DNA of 10,177 nt from Deltaproteobacteria bacterium. GTDB taxonomy: Bacteria > Desulfobacterota > Syntrophia > Syntrophales > UBA5619. This document shows, piece by piece, positions 1-6,400 of this stretch (its first letter is position 1; every line of letters begins with the position of its first letter). Both the position numbers and the translations under genes were made by a program. The stretch lies in NCBI GenBank assembly GCA_026388345.1, contig JAPLJY010000031.1, positions 1 through 10,177 of the forward strand, given 5' to 3'. The notes below the pieces were generated by a model. The model saw only the letters and a program-made list of their open reading frames with translations, was not told the origin of the DNA and did no database searches.

Positions 1-167
1 TTGGCACCGCTCACAACATCAAAACTGACCCGATCACCCTCGGCCAGTGATTTGAAGCCTTCTCCCTGGATTGCGGAATGATGCACAAAAACGTCCTTGC
101 CCCCGTCCTGCTCGATAAAACCAAACCCTTTTGTATCATTAAACCATTTTACTTTTCCCTCTGACAT
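1..167 (-). CDS. Cold-shock protein (CspA family), N-terminal part, cut by window edge
   Basis: Reading the minus strand from an ATG at 165-167 gives 55 codons of an open frame that begins [20 protein letters not shown] and runs off the window start. This is a CspA-type OB-fold. The RNP1 motif KGFGFI is at residues 13-18 and RNP2 VFVHH at 26-30, both with the aromatic residues that stack on single-stranded nucleic acid. Family members are about 65-70 residues, so only the last 10-15 are missing. A perfect AGGAGG lies 7 bases before the ATG (minus strand, plus-strand positions 175-180), which fixes the start. The family works as a cytoplasmic RNA chaperone that melts mRNA secondary structure. 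Whether this copy is cold-induced cannot be read from the protein, but its leader is long and structured. It is transcribed in the same direction as the phosphofructokinase gene behind it and appears to have its own promoter. Confidence 0.96.
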   Translation of the reverse strand, partial: MSEGKVKWFNDTKGFGFIEQDGGKDVFVHHSAIQGEGFKSLAEGDRVSFDVVSGA

Positions 168-331
168 CTTTAATCCTCCTTTGTGTTGGGTCTCTCCGTG
201 GAACCACTTGTAATATTGCCGAATTAGTCGGCTGCCATCTGTTGGTGCAAACCAATAATGCACCCTCCCTTGCCTGAGGCTTGTGCAGTTTTCATATTCG
301 CATTTCAGCACGAACTGAAAGGTACTGCATG
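168..331 (-). promoter_or_regulatory. Structured 5' leader of the cold-shock gene (candidate RNA thermosensor)
   Basis: This gene-free stretch holds several perfect inverted repeats. TTTCAG/CTGAAA at 303-308 and 315-320 has a 6-nt loop. GGTGCA/TGCACC is at 244-249 and 259-264. TTGGT/ACCAA at 242-246 and 251-255 overlaps the previous repeat, so the two cannot form together. GCCGA/TCGGC is at 218-222 and 228-232. Long, refolding leaders are known for cspA-type mRNAs. Thermosensing here is inference from hairpin content and gene identity. Confidence 0.4.
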
Positions 332-337
332 GATAGT

Positions 338-366
338 AAGATAAATAATTCTTTCTGGAAATGCAA
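338..366 (-). promoter_or_regulatory. Putative promoter of the cold-shock gene
   Basis: On the minus strand, TTGCAT (plus positions 361-366) and TATCTT (338-343) are separated by exactly 17 bases. The matches to the sigma-70 consensus are modest: 3 of 6 at -35 and 4 of 6 at -10. Transcription would begin near 331 and give a leader of about 160 nt before the ATG at 167, close to the long leader of E. coli cspA. TACTAT just downstream is an alternative -10. Confidence 0.4.
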
Positions 367-407
367 GAATTTTTCTTCCTTTTTTACGAAGGCATAAAAA
401 ATATACC

Positions 408-1619
408 CTAATAATCGCTGGTCATGATGAACAGGGGTTTGGATTCGAAGCTCTCGTAGTAGGGGCGAAGCCGGTCACAGTTATAATATTTCTCAATTGC
501 TACGACCTTCTTAACACTGGTGACCACGTCAAGCGGAACATCATCGTATCGGCCATTTTGCAGACTGACCAGCCTGCCATGAGAATGATTCAATATCAGG
601 TTTAATGCCAGGTTCCCGAAGGCCATGGGAGCGATGGAGTCGATGGCATCAGGATTCCCGCAACGTACCAGGTAACCCAATCTCTGGTTGATGACATTGA
701 TTTTTCTGCCTTTGTTGAACTTGGCGGAGGTCTCATGAATCTTAGCGGAGACGCGATCTCCAATACCTCCCAACTTCCGGTGTCCATATTGGTCGCTCTC
801 CTCTTTCTCGAAGACCATCTCCCCCTCCTCGAACATCGCCCCTTCGGAGACGAGGGCGACCGAATAATGGCTCGGATTGGTGAACCGGTCCTGAACCAGC
901 AATTCGGTCAAGCGTTCTATCTTGAACCTGTGCTCTGGAATGACACAGCGGTTTGCCGCCCCCGCCATGGTGGGCAACAGGGCTGTAAATCCGGCATATC
1001 GCCCGAATACCTCAAGCACCAGAATCCGTTCGTGGGAGCCCGCCGTGGTGCGCAAGCTATGTGTCATTTCGATGGTCCGGGTAATGCAGGTGCTGAATCC
1101 AATGCAGTAATCCGTCCCGGGGACGTCATTATCCATGGTTTTGGGGATCGCGATGACCTTGACTCCCTTTTTCGACAAGTGCACGCCGTAACTCAGGGTA
1201 TCGTCGCCGCCGACGGCAACCAAATAATCGATTCCCAAAAAATCGAGATTCTTCAAGACTTCCGGAGTGAGGTCATTGATCTTATCGGTATATTTGTCCT
1301 GCAGATGGTCCGGAACCTCATCCTTGGGAATGTGACTGGGGCGGGTGCGGGAGGTATGGAGAAAGGTCCCCCCTGTGCGTCCAACTTTGTTGACAAGCTC
1401 TTCCGTGAGCATCTGGAAACATTCATCCTGATCAAGCTTCTTATCCCGAACGCAGGATACCAGACCTTTCCAGCCTCTGCGAAGCCCGATCACCTTGAAA
1501 CCTTCCCGGATAGCCCGGATGGTGACGGCACGGATCGCTGGATTGAGGCCGGGGACATCTCCTCCGCCCGTGAGGATGCCGATGGTCCCCTTTTTCTTTT
1601 TGATGCTGACCATTTTCAT
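408..1619 (-). CDS. 6-phosphofructokinase, probably pyrophosphate-dependent
   Basis: The product (403 residues from the chosen start) interconverts fructose 6-phosphate and fructose 1,6-bisphosphate in the cytoplasm. Family marks are clear: the N-terminal GILTGGGDVPGLN phosphate-binding loop, GGDDT at about 137-141, PKTMDNDVPGTD from 159 with catalytic Asp163, and the HSLRTTAGSHERILVLEVFGR segment. Two positions that separate donors are informative: the residue after GGD is Asp (Asp140) and the residue before TMDND is Lys (Lys160). In the family, Asp/Lys marks PPi-dependent enzymes and Gly/Gly ATP-dependent ones, so a reversible PPi-PFK is likely. The length exceeds the ~320 residues of E. 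coli PfkA and suits the longer PPi/clade-X subfamilies. The start at 1619 is chosen because GAGGGGG lies just upstream; a TTG at 1631 and an ATG at 1613 are in-frame alternatives. The stop is TAG at 408-410. No strong terminator is visible before the cold-shock promoter. Confidence 0.93.
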   Translation of the reverse strand: MKMVSIKKKKGTIGILTGGGDVPGLNPAIRAVTIRAIREGFKVIGLRRGWKGLVSCVRDKKLDQDECFQMLTEELVNKVGRTGGTFLHTSRTRPSHIPKDEVPDHLQDKYTDKINDLTPEVLKNLDFLGIDYLVAVGGDDTLSYGVHLSKKGVKVIAIPKTMDNDVPGTDYCIGFSTCITRTIEMTHSLRTTAGSHERILVLEVFGRYAGFTALLPTMAGAANRCVIPEHRFKIERLTELLVQDRFTNPSHYSVALVSEGAMFEEGEMVFEKEESDQYGHRKLGGIGDRVSAKIHETSAKFNKGRKINVINQRLGYLVRCGNPDAIDSIAPMAFGNLALNLILNHSHGRLVSLQNGRYDDVPLDVVTSVKKVVAIEKYYNCDRLRPYYESFESKPLFIMTSDY

Positions 1620-1652
1620 CTTCCCCCTCAATTTTCCTGATGTTCTAATTTT

Positions 1653-1682
1653 ATAATATTTTCACAAGGAAATCCATAACAA
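1653..1682 (-). promoter_or_regulatory. Putative promoter of the phosphofructokinase gene
   Basis: On the minus strand, TTGTTA (plus 1677-1682) and TATTAT (1653-1658) are 18 bases apart, matching 4 of 6 and 5 of 6 consensus bases. Initiation near 1646 would leave a leader of roughly 27 nt before the ATG at 1619. The inverted repeat AGAAAC-GCCTT-GTTTCT at 1683-1699 abuts the -35 element and could be an operator. Confidence 0.45.
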
Positions 1683-1795
1683 AGAAACGCCTTGTTTCTC
1701 AGGGAGTTTCTGCCGTAATGGTAATGGCGGATTATGATGAGTTTCCGGCCAGCAGGGGGACGGATGATGACAATCCGCTTTGATTGGCATTTCGA

Positions 1796-1826
1796 TTGAC
1801 AACATATCCGATTGGGTGTTTATAAA
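1796..1826 (+). promoter_or_regulatory. Putative promoter of the Fe-S protein gene
   Basis: A perfect TTGACA at 1796-1801 is followed by the AT-rich TTTATAAAAT. TTTATA (1819-1824) gives a 17-base spacer, TTATAA 18, and TATAAA (1821-1826) 19. Initiation near 1831-1834 leaves a short leader before the ATG at 1854. This promoter is back to back with the phosphofructokinase promoter, about 115 bases apart. Confidence 0.5.
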
Positions 1827-1853
1827 ATCAAAACTTCTTACAGGGAGATGAAC

Positions 1854-2893
1854 ATGACGGATTCTGTCTACAAAAGATTGGCCAAGGTGCTGGATACCCT
1901 GCCCAATGGGTTCCCTTCCACGGAAAGCGGTGTAGAAATCAAGCTGCTGAAGAAGGTTTTTACCCCGGAGCAGGCCGATTTTTTTTGCGAGATGCGGTTG
2001 ACCTTCGAAACGGTGGAAGAAATCGCGGTGCGCACGGGACGGCCTCTTGAAGGCTTGAAGGAGATGCTCATCAACATGTCGAAATCGGGTCAACTCTTTA
2101 CGATCAAGCTGGGAGCGACGCGATACTTCAAGATGCTGCCCTGGGTTTTTGGAATCTATGAGTTTCAGTGTGGACGCCTCGACAGGGAGTTTGCAGAACT
2201 GCATGACGAGTATGGACCGGTCTACGGCAAGCAGTTCTTTTCAACAATGCCCCAGTTAATGCAGGTGCTGCCCATCGAGGAAAAGATCTCCGACAAGGAA
2301 GAGGCCCTGCCTTATGAAAAGATTACTTCGATCATCGAGAATGGCCAGTCTTTTATCGTGAACGACTGCATCTGCAAAAAAAAGAAGGTTATTTTGGGAA
2401 AACCGTGCGACAGGCCCGTACAGGTTTGTCTCGCCGTCGTGTAATTTCCAGAAGTGAAGCTTACGAGTTGCTGAAAATGGCGGAGGAGAGGGGCCTCGTG
2501 CATCTGACCAGCAATGTACAGAATGGTTCTTTTTATATCTGCAATTGCTGTAAATGCTGCTGTGGGGTGCTGGGTGCAATCAATGAATTGGGCATACCGG
2601 CTGCGGATGTCATCAATTCTCATTATTACGCTGAAATCGATCCGGACCAATGCGTCCGCTGCGGGCTCTGTTCGGAAGAGCGGTGTCAGGTGGGCGCCAT
2701 TGAAGAGGGAGAGGATGCCTATCGGATCATCCGTGACCGGTGTATCGGTTGCGGCCTTTGCATCGGCACATGTCCAGCCGAAGCCATCCGGTTGATTCAT
2801 AAAGACCAACGGGCACTTCCTCCCATCACGGAAGAGGCCTGGTTCGACGAGCGAGGGGAAAAACGAGGTGTGGACTTCTCGGCGTATAAATGA
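1854..2893 (+). pseudogene. Winged-helix-like/ferredoxin (4Fe-4S) protein, broken by frameshift
   Basis: The first part (1854-2444) starts at an ATG 6 bases after AGGGAG. It encodes a helical, winged-helix-like N-terminus (about residues 36-95), then cysteines C172, C174, C185 and C192, ending in VCLAVV and a TAA. The second part continues in the +2 frame from about 2430 to 2893. It carries ICNCCKCCCGVL (codons at 2540-2563), a first ferredoxin motif CX2CX2CX4C at 2651-2686, a second CX2CX2CX3CP, and a tail ending FSAYK. Both halves belong together: from memory, related anaerobe proteins run CxC...KPCDxPxxVCL, then about 14-17 residues, then RxISRxEAL...GLV, CNCCxCCC and a diferredoxin. Here RVISR follows VCLA almost at once, so a short stretch appears lost with the frame. 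The likely ancestral role is cytoplasmic electron transfer or redox sensing; no substrate is known. It could be a true pseudogene or an assembly error. Confidence 0.75.
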
Positions 2894-2911
2894 GTCCTAA
2901 TTCTTTGTTTC

Positions 2912-2917
2912 TATAAT
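2912..2917 (+). promoter_or_regulatory. Possible -10 box for the TRAP operon
   Basis: A perfect TATAAT sits in the 51-base gap between the Fe-S gene and the binding-protein gene. No good -35 lies 16-18 bases upstream, so it may need an activator or may be chance. Read-through from the upstream promoter is also possible. Confidence 0.3.
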
Positions 2918-2944
2918 CGCGCCCGCAAGCGGAAAGGAAACGCT

Positions 2945-3994
2945 ATGGATGGTATTCGGAAGATCTGGTCACAACGAACTCGTTACGCTTTCATTCTGAC
3001 CGCTGCTGCGGTGCTTTTCTGGGGAACCGGCGGCTTGGCGCTTGCAGCAGAGAGCGTCGAGCTGAAGCTGGCCCATTTCATGTCGCCTCTGCATGTTCAG
3101 CATCAGGAATCGTTTCTGCCCTTTGCACAGAATGTGGAGAAACTGACCCAGGGTCGGGTCCGGATCAAGGTCTATGCCGGCGGCGCCTTGGGCGGCCCCA
3201 TGCAACTGCCCGATGCGGTACGGACGGGCATCACCGACATGGCCTTCATCGTGCCCTCCTATGCTACGGGTCGTTTCCCCAGGAGTTCCGTGCTTGACCT
3301 TCCTTTTCTCTCCGATCAGGCTCTGAAAGCCTCGCGGATATTCTATGAACTATATGACCCTCATCTAACCGACGATTATCGGGACTACAAGGTCCTGTGG
3401 CTATACAGCAGCGATCCCGGTCAACTCTTTACCGTGACCGGGCCTGTAAAAACCCTTGAGGATTTGAAGGGGAAGAAGATCCGTTCCCCATCAGCAGCCA
3501 TGAGCACCGCTCTGGGGCTTCTGGGCGCCCATCCGGTCAGCATGCCCATTTCCGAACTCCACAGCGCCCTCGACAAGCGGGTGATTGACGGCATGCTTTC
3601 ACCCACTACGGCGATTCATGATTTCAACCTCTACGATCAGATTCGGTACGGGACACGCATCAACATGTTCAGTTCCCTGCTGATGGTCGTGATGAACAAG
3701 GAACGGTTTGCATCCCTGCCCGATTTTGCCCGGAAGGCTCTGGATGAGGCAACCGGAAAAAACTGGGGGCTCAGGGCCTCCGGGATCTATGACCGTCTGG
3801 ATGACGATGTTATGGCGAAGCTGAAGGCGTCCGGCCGGGTCCTTCTGGAAACGATTTCCACTGTGGAGAGGCAACGCTTTCTGGAGAGACTCAAACCCAT
3901 GGAGGCCGACTGGGCGGTTCAGCAGACCGACCGACATATCCCGGCAAAGGATATCCTGGCTGCGATGCATGCCGCCGGTGCGGGAAACCCATAG
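2945..3994 (+). CDS. TRAP transporter periplasmic solute-binding protein (DctP family)
   Basis: This 349-residue protein is the extracytoplasmic receptor of a tripartite ATP-independent periplasmic transporter. It has a basic N-terminus, a hydrophobic segment at about 14-34 and a likely signal-peptidase site in LALAAES near residue 34-35. The mature part shows the DctP fold markers: the opening strand ELKLAHFMSP, the YAGGALGGP turn, the TDMAFIVPSYATGRFPRSSVLDLPFL core, and KTLEDLKGKKIRSPSAA with Arg180, which in the family forms the salt bridge to the ligand carboxylate. It ends with the helix containing LDKRVIDGMLSP and following elements. AAAGGA stands 7 bases before the ATG. The next gene starts one base after its TAG stop, so the three transporter genes form one operon. 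The ligand is probably a carboxylate, but cannot be named from sequence alone. Confidence 0.94.
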   Translation: MDGIRKIWSQRTRYAFILTAAAVLFWGTGGLALAAESVELKLAHFMSPLHVQHQESFLPFAQNVEKLTQGRVRIKVYAGGALGGPMQLPDAVRTGITDMAFIVPSYATGRFPRSSVLDLPFLSDQALKASRIFYELYDPHLTDDYRDYKVLWLYSSDPGQLFTVTGPVKTLEDLKGKKIRSPSAAMSTALGLLGAHPVSMPISELHSALDKRVIDGMLSPTTAIHDFNLYDQIRYGTRINMFSSLLMVVMNKERFASLPDFARKALDEATGKNWGLRASGIYDRLDDDVMAKLKASGRVLLETISTVERQRFLERLKPMEADWAVQQTDRHIPAKDILAAMHAAGAGNP

Positions 3995-3995
3995 A

Positions 3996-4514
3996 ATGAA
4001 TCCATCCCCTCTTTGTAAATATAAGCTTTCCGAATTGTTTCCTGCGGCAAACAGCCTGGCCGGAAGTCTGAATCGCATCGCCGGCGTGATTCTTTTCTTG
4101 ATGATGCTCCTGACCCTGATCGATGTCCTTCTCAGGAAGCTCTGGAGTCAGGGCATTCTGGGGGGATTAGAGCTCTCGGAGTTCATGCTGGCGGGAATGG
4201 TCTTCTGCGCCCTGGCCCAGGCGGAGGTTGAGGATCGCCATGTCCGTGTTGACCTGTTCGCCGGCCTTCTCCATGAACGGGACGGTAAATATCTGACCGC
4301 GTTTGTTCAGTTTCTTTCCGCCCTCATGACGGGCGCGATCTCCGTCTCTTCCTTTCTCTATGCCATGTCCATCCGAACGGCGGGGGAGGTCTCATTGGAC
4401 CTCGGCATTCCCCGCTACCCTTTGATCCTGCTCGCCACACTGGGATTTGCGCTTCTGGGCCTCGTCATGATGATCCGTTGCTGGATGACATTTTCCGAGA
4501 AGAGGAACCCATGA
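3996..4514 (+). CDS. TRAP transporter small permease subunit (DctQ family)
   Basis: This 172-residue inner-membrane protein is the small (4-TM) subunit that joins the large permease in sodium-coupled uptake. Hydrophobic segments lie at about 25-46, 58-78, 102-124 and 139-160. The family signatures ELSEFMLAGMVFCALAQAEV and RHVRVDLFAGLL are between TM2 and TM3. The start at 3996, one base after the preceding stop, is preferred. An in-frame ATG at 3969 would overlap the binding-protein gene by 26 bases and has no better ribosome site. The stop TGA overlaps the start of the large permease gene (ATGA at 4511-4514), which implies translational coupling. Confidence 0.92.
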   Translation: MNPSPLCKYKLSELFPAANSLAGSLNRIAGVILFLMMLLTLIDVLLRKLWSQGILGGLELSEFMLAGMVFCALAQAEVEDRHVRVDLFAGLLHERDGKYLTAFVQFLSALMTGAISVSSFLYAMSIRTAGEVSLDLGIPRYPLILLATLGFALLGLVMMIRCWMTFSEKRNP

Positions 4515-5815
4515 ATCCGTTGCTAATCGGCCTTCTCGGCCTTGTGCTGCTCATGACGCTCCTTCTTCTGCGAATGCCCATCGGCCTGAGTATGGCCTTG
4601 ACCGGTTTCCTGGGATTTTCCATGCTCTCTACCTTCAAGGCGGGCTTTTCCATGCTGGGACTGGTAACCTACCAGACCGTCTCCAACTACACCATGACAG
4701 TGATTCCACTTTTCATTTTGATGGGACAGTTCGCCTGTCATTCCCGGATGGGCGCCGATCTCTACCAGGGCATCTACCGCTGGATCGGTTTTCTCCCCGG
4801 CGGGCTGGCCATGGCGACTGTGGCGGCCTGCGCGGGCTTTGCCGCGGTTTCCGGTTCCTCGCTGGCCACAGCGGCTACCCTGGGTACGGTGGCCCTCCCG
4901 GAGATGAAACGGTTCCACTACGATGACCGCCTGGCAACCGGTTCCGTCGCCGCCGGAGGCACGCTGGGCATCCTGATTCCACCAAGCACCGTCATGGTGA
5001 TCTACGGAATCCTGACGGAGCAGCCCATCGGGACGCTCTTTGTCGCCGGGATCCTTCCTGGACTCCTCCTGAGCGGTCTGTTTCTGATTACAATTTATAT
5101 CCTCACCGCACGCAATCCGGAACTGGGCCCTGCCGGCCCCCGATTTTCGCTTCACGAGCGAATCGGGACGCTCCAGTCGATGGGCGGTCTCCTGGGTCTT
5201 TTCATCCTGGTGGTCGGGGGGCTTTATGCCGGCTGGTTCACCCCCACCGAGGCAGCCGGGATCGGCGCATTCGGCGCGCTGTTCGTGACCCTGTGCAAGA
5301 GACGTCTGAACAGTGAAAATCTGCTGGCATCGCTCACGGAAACCACACTGACCTCGGCCATGATTTTTCTGATCCTCATCGGCGCCAATATCTTCGGCTA
5401 TTTCCTTGCAGTGAGTCAGCTTCCCGAATGGGTCATCGGCCGGGTAACTGCGCTCGGGATGAATCGCTACCTCGTCCTGGGCGTCGTCAGCTTGGTCTAT
5501 ATGGTCCTGGGATGCCTGATGGAAGGGCTGGCCATCATGGTGATCACGCTGCCCGTCATCTATCCGATGATGATGAACCTTGGATTTGATCCGATCTGGT
5601 TCGGCGTTGTCATTACCCTCTTCATGGAAATGAGTCTGATCACGCCCCCAGTCGGCATGAACGTCTTCGTGATCAGCGGAGTGGCAAGAGATGTCCCGAT
5701 GGCTGTGATTTTCAGGGGTATCCTGCCCTTTTTTCTGGCCATGGTGGTCTGCCTTGTTCTTCTGATCCTTGTGCCGCAGATCGCCCTTTTCCTGCCCGGA
5801 ACCATGTCCCGCTGA
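4511..5815 (+). CDS. TRAP transporter large permease subunit (DctM family)
   Basis: This 434-residue, mostly hydrophobic inner-membrane protein is the transporting subunit of the TRAP system. The length is typical for DctM, with about a dozen membrane spans. Characteristic motifs appear in order: VIPLFILMGQFA, the SGSSLATAATLGTVALPEM hairpin region, AAGGTLGILIPPST, GWFTPTEAAGIGAFGA, the MEGLAIMVITLPVIYP segment and SLITPPVGMNVFVISG near the end. These include the two re-entrant hairpin regions that hold substrate and Na+ in characterised homologues. AGAGGA precedes the ATG by 5 bases and the start overlaps the small permease stop. An in-frame ATG at 4478 is deeper inside the small permease gene and is less likely. 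No convincing terminator follows; the nearest gene starts 169 bases on, from its own promoter. Confidence 0.95.
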   Translation: MNPLLIGLLGLVLLMTLLLLRMPIGLSMALTGFLGFSMLSTFKAGFSMLGLVTYQTVSNYTMTVIPLFILMGQFACHSRMGADLYQGIYRWIGFLPGGLAMATVAACAGFAAVSGSSLATAATLGTVALPEMKRFHYDDRLATGSVAAGGTLGILIPPSTVMVIYGILTEQPIGTLFVAGILPGLLLSGLFLITIYILTARNPELGPAGPRFSLHERIGTLQSMGGLLGLFILVVGGLYAGWFTPTEAAGIGAFGALFVTLCKRRLNSENLLASLTETTLTSAMIFLILIGANIFGYFLAVSQLPEWVIGRVTALGMNRYLVLGVVSLVYMVLGCLMEGLAIMVITLPVIYPMMMNLGFDPIWFGVVITLFMEMSLITPPVGMNVFVISGVARDVPMAVIFRGILPFFLAMVVCLVLLILVPQIALFLPGTMSR

Positions 5816-5894
5816 GTCGAGGCGAATACTCCCGCCATTCCTCAGCGATAGGTGCTGAATGCTTACATATCTTGATTCGGACTCGATTTTTCCT

Positions 5895-5923
5895 TTGCAT
5901 CTTGTTGCGTCCCTCGCTATAAT
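5895..5923 (+). promoter_or_regulatory. Promoter of the DUF4398-OmpA-DUF362 operon
   Basis: TTGCAT (5895-5900) and a perfect TATAAT (5918-5923) are exactly 17 bases apart. Initiation near 5930 leaves about 55 nt before the ATG at 5985, which has a strong AGGAGG five bases upstream. The -35 hexamer and spacing are identical to those proposed for the cold-shock gene. Confidence 0.7.
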
Positions 5924-5984
5924 CCGCGGAGATCAATTTCTTATGAATGGTTGTGTCCGCTAATTTCTGTCGCAGGAGGTTACC

Positions 5985-6386
5985 ATGTTATTCATGAAAA
6001 GATCCATTTTGCTGGGGGCAGTGTTTTATTTTCTGGTGTTTGCGGCAACTTTCACAGGCGTTCTTTGGGCAGAGGGTATCAGTCCGGCCCAAGAACAGGA
6101 GTTTACCGATGCCAGGGGTGCTCTGGAGTCAGCCCGAAACGTACAGGCTGAAAAATTCGCACCCTCCTACATGAAGCAGGCGGAGGAATATCTGCAAACA
6201 GCCAGGAATGCCAAACAGATACCGGATGCATCCGGATTCAGTCGGGCTTCGCTTTTGGCGCGGGCTTACGCAGAGCTGGCTGAGGCAGTGGCCGAATTAG
6301 AGACCGATGTCGAGAAACTGGCGGCAACCCAAGATGCGTTGCAGAACGCAAAGGCCGAAATCGGAGAATTGAAAAACAAACCATAA
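5985..6386 (+). CDS. Small secreted helical protein, DUF4398-like
   Basis: The product is 133 residues. After MLFMKRS comes a hydrophobic segment (about 8-28) ending near LWAEG, a probable signal peptide with export to the periplasm. No lipobox cysteine is visible. The rest is an alanine- and glutamate-rich helical domain in which A, A/L and E recur at helix spacing (EFTDARGALESARNVQAEKF, then SYMKQAEEYLQTARNA and LLARAYAELAEAVAELE), and a short coiled coil ending in ELKNKP. The pattern and its place before an OmpA gene match the DUF4398 family, whose function is unknown; the family call is from memory of the pattern. AGGAGG five bases before the ATG sets the start. The next gene begins 14 bases after the stop. 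The N-terminal domain of that OmpA protein has a similar repeat pattern, so the two may be paralogous partners at the cell wall. Confidence 0.75.
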   Translation: MLFMKRSILLGAVFYFLVFAATFTGVLWAEGISPAQEQEFTDARGALESARNVQAEKFAPSYMKQAEEYLQTARNAKQIPDASGFSRASLLARAYAELAEAVAELETDVEKLAATQDALQNAKAEIGELKNKP

Positions 6387-6400
6387 AGGGGGCCGAAACC

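Noticed and set aside
367..407. AT-rich inverted repeat after the phosphofructokinase stop as a rho-independent terminator
   Set aside because: Only weak A/T pairing (TTTTTTA/TAAAAAA) is present with no GC stem, so I do not call a terminator.
735..1640. A 301-codon plus-strand open frame opposite the phosphofructokinase gene
   Set aside because: The minus strand encodes all PFK motifs in the right order, and the plus frame shows no recognisable domain, so it is an antisense shadow.
2405..2444. Programmed ribosomal frameshifting to join the two halves of the Fe-S protein
   Set aside because: There is no slippery heptamer at the frame change; the A-run at about 2377-2384 lies upstream of residues (KPCDRPVQVCLA) that are still in the first frame.
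5816..5890. Terminator after the TRAP operon
   Set aside because: TCAGC/GCTGA near 5845-5862 can form a 5-bp stem, but no T-run follows, so the evidence is too weak.
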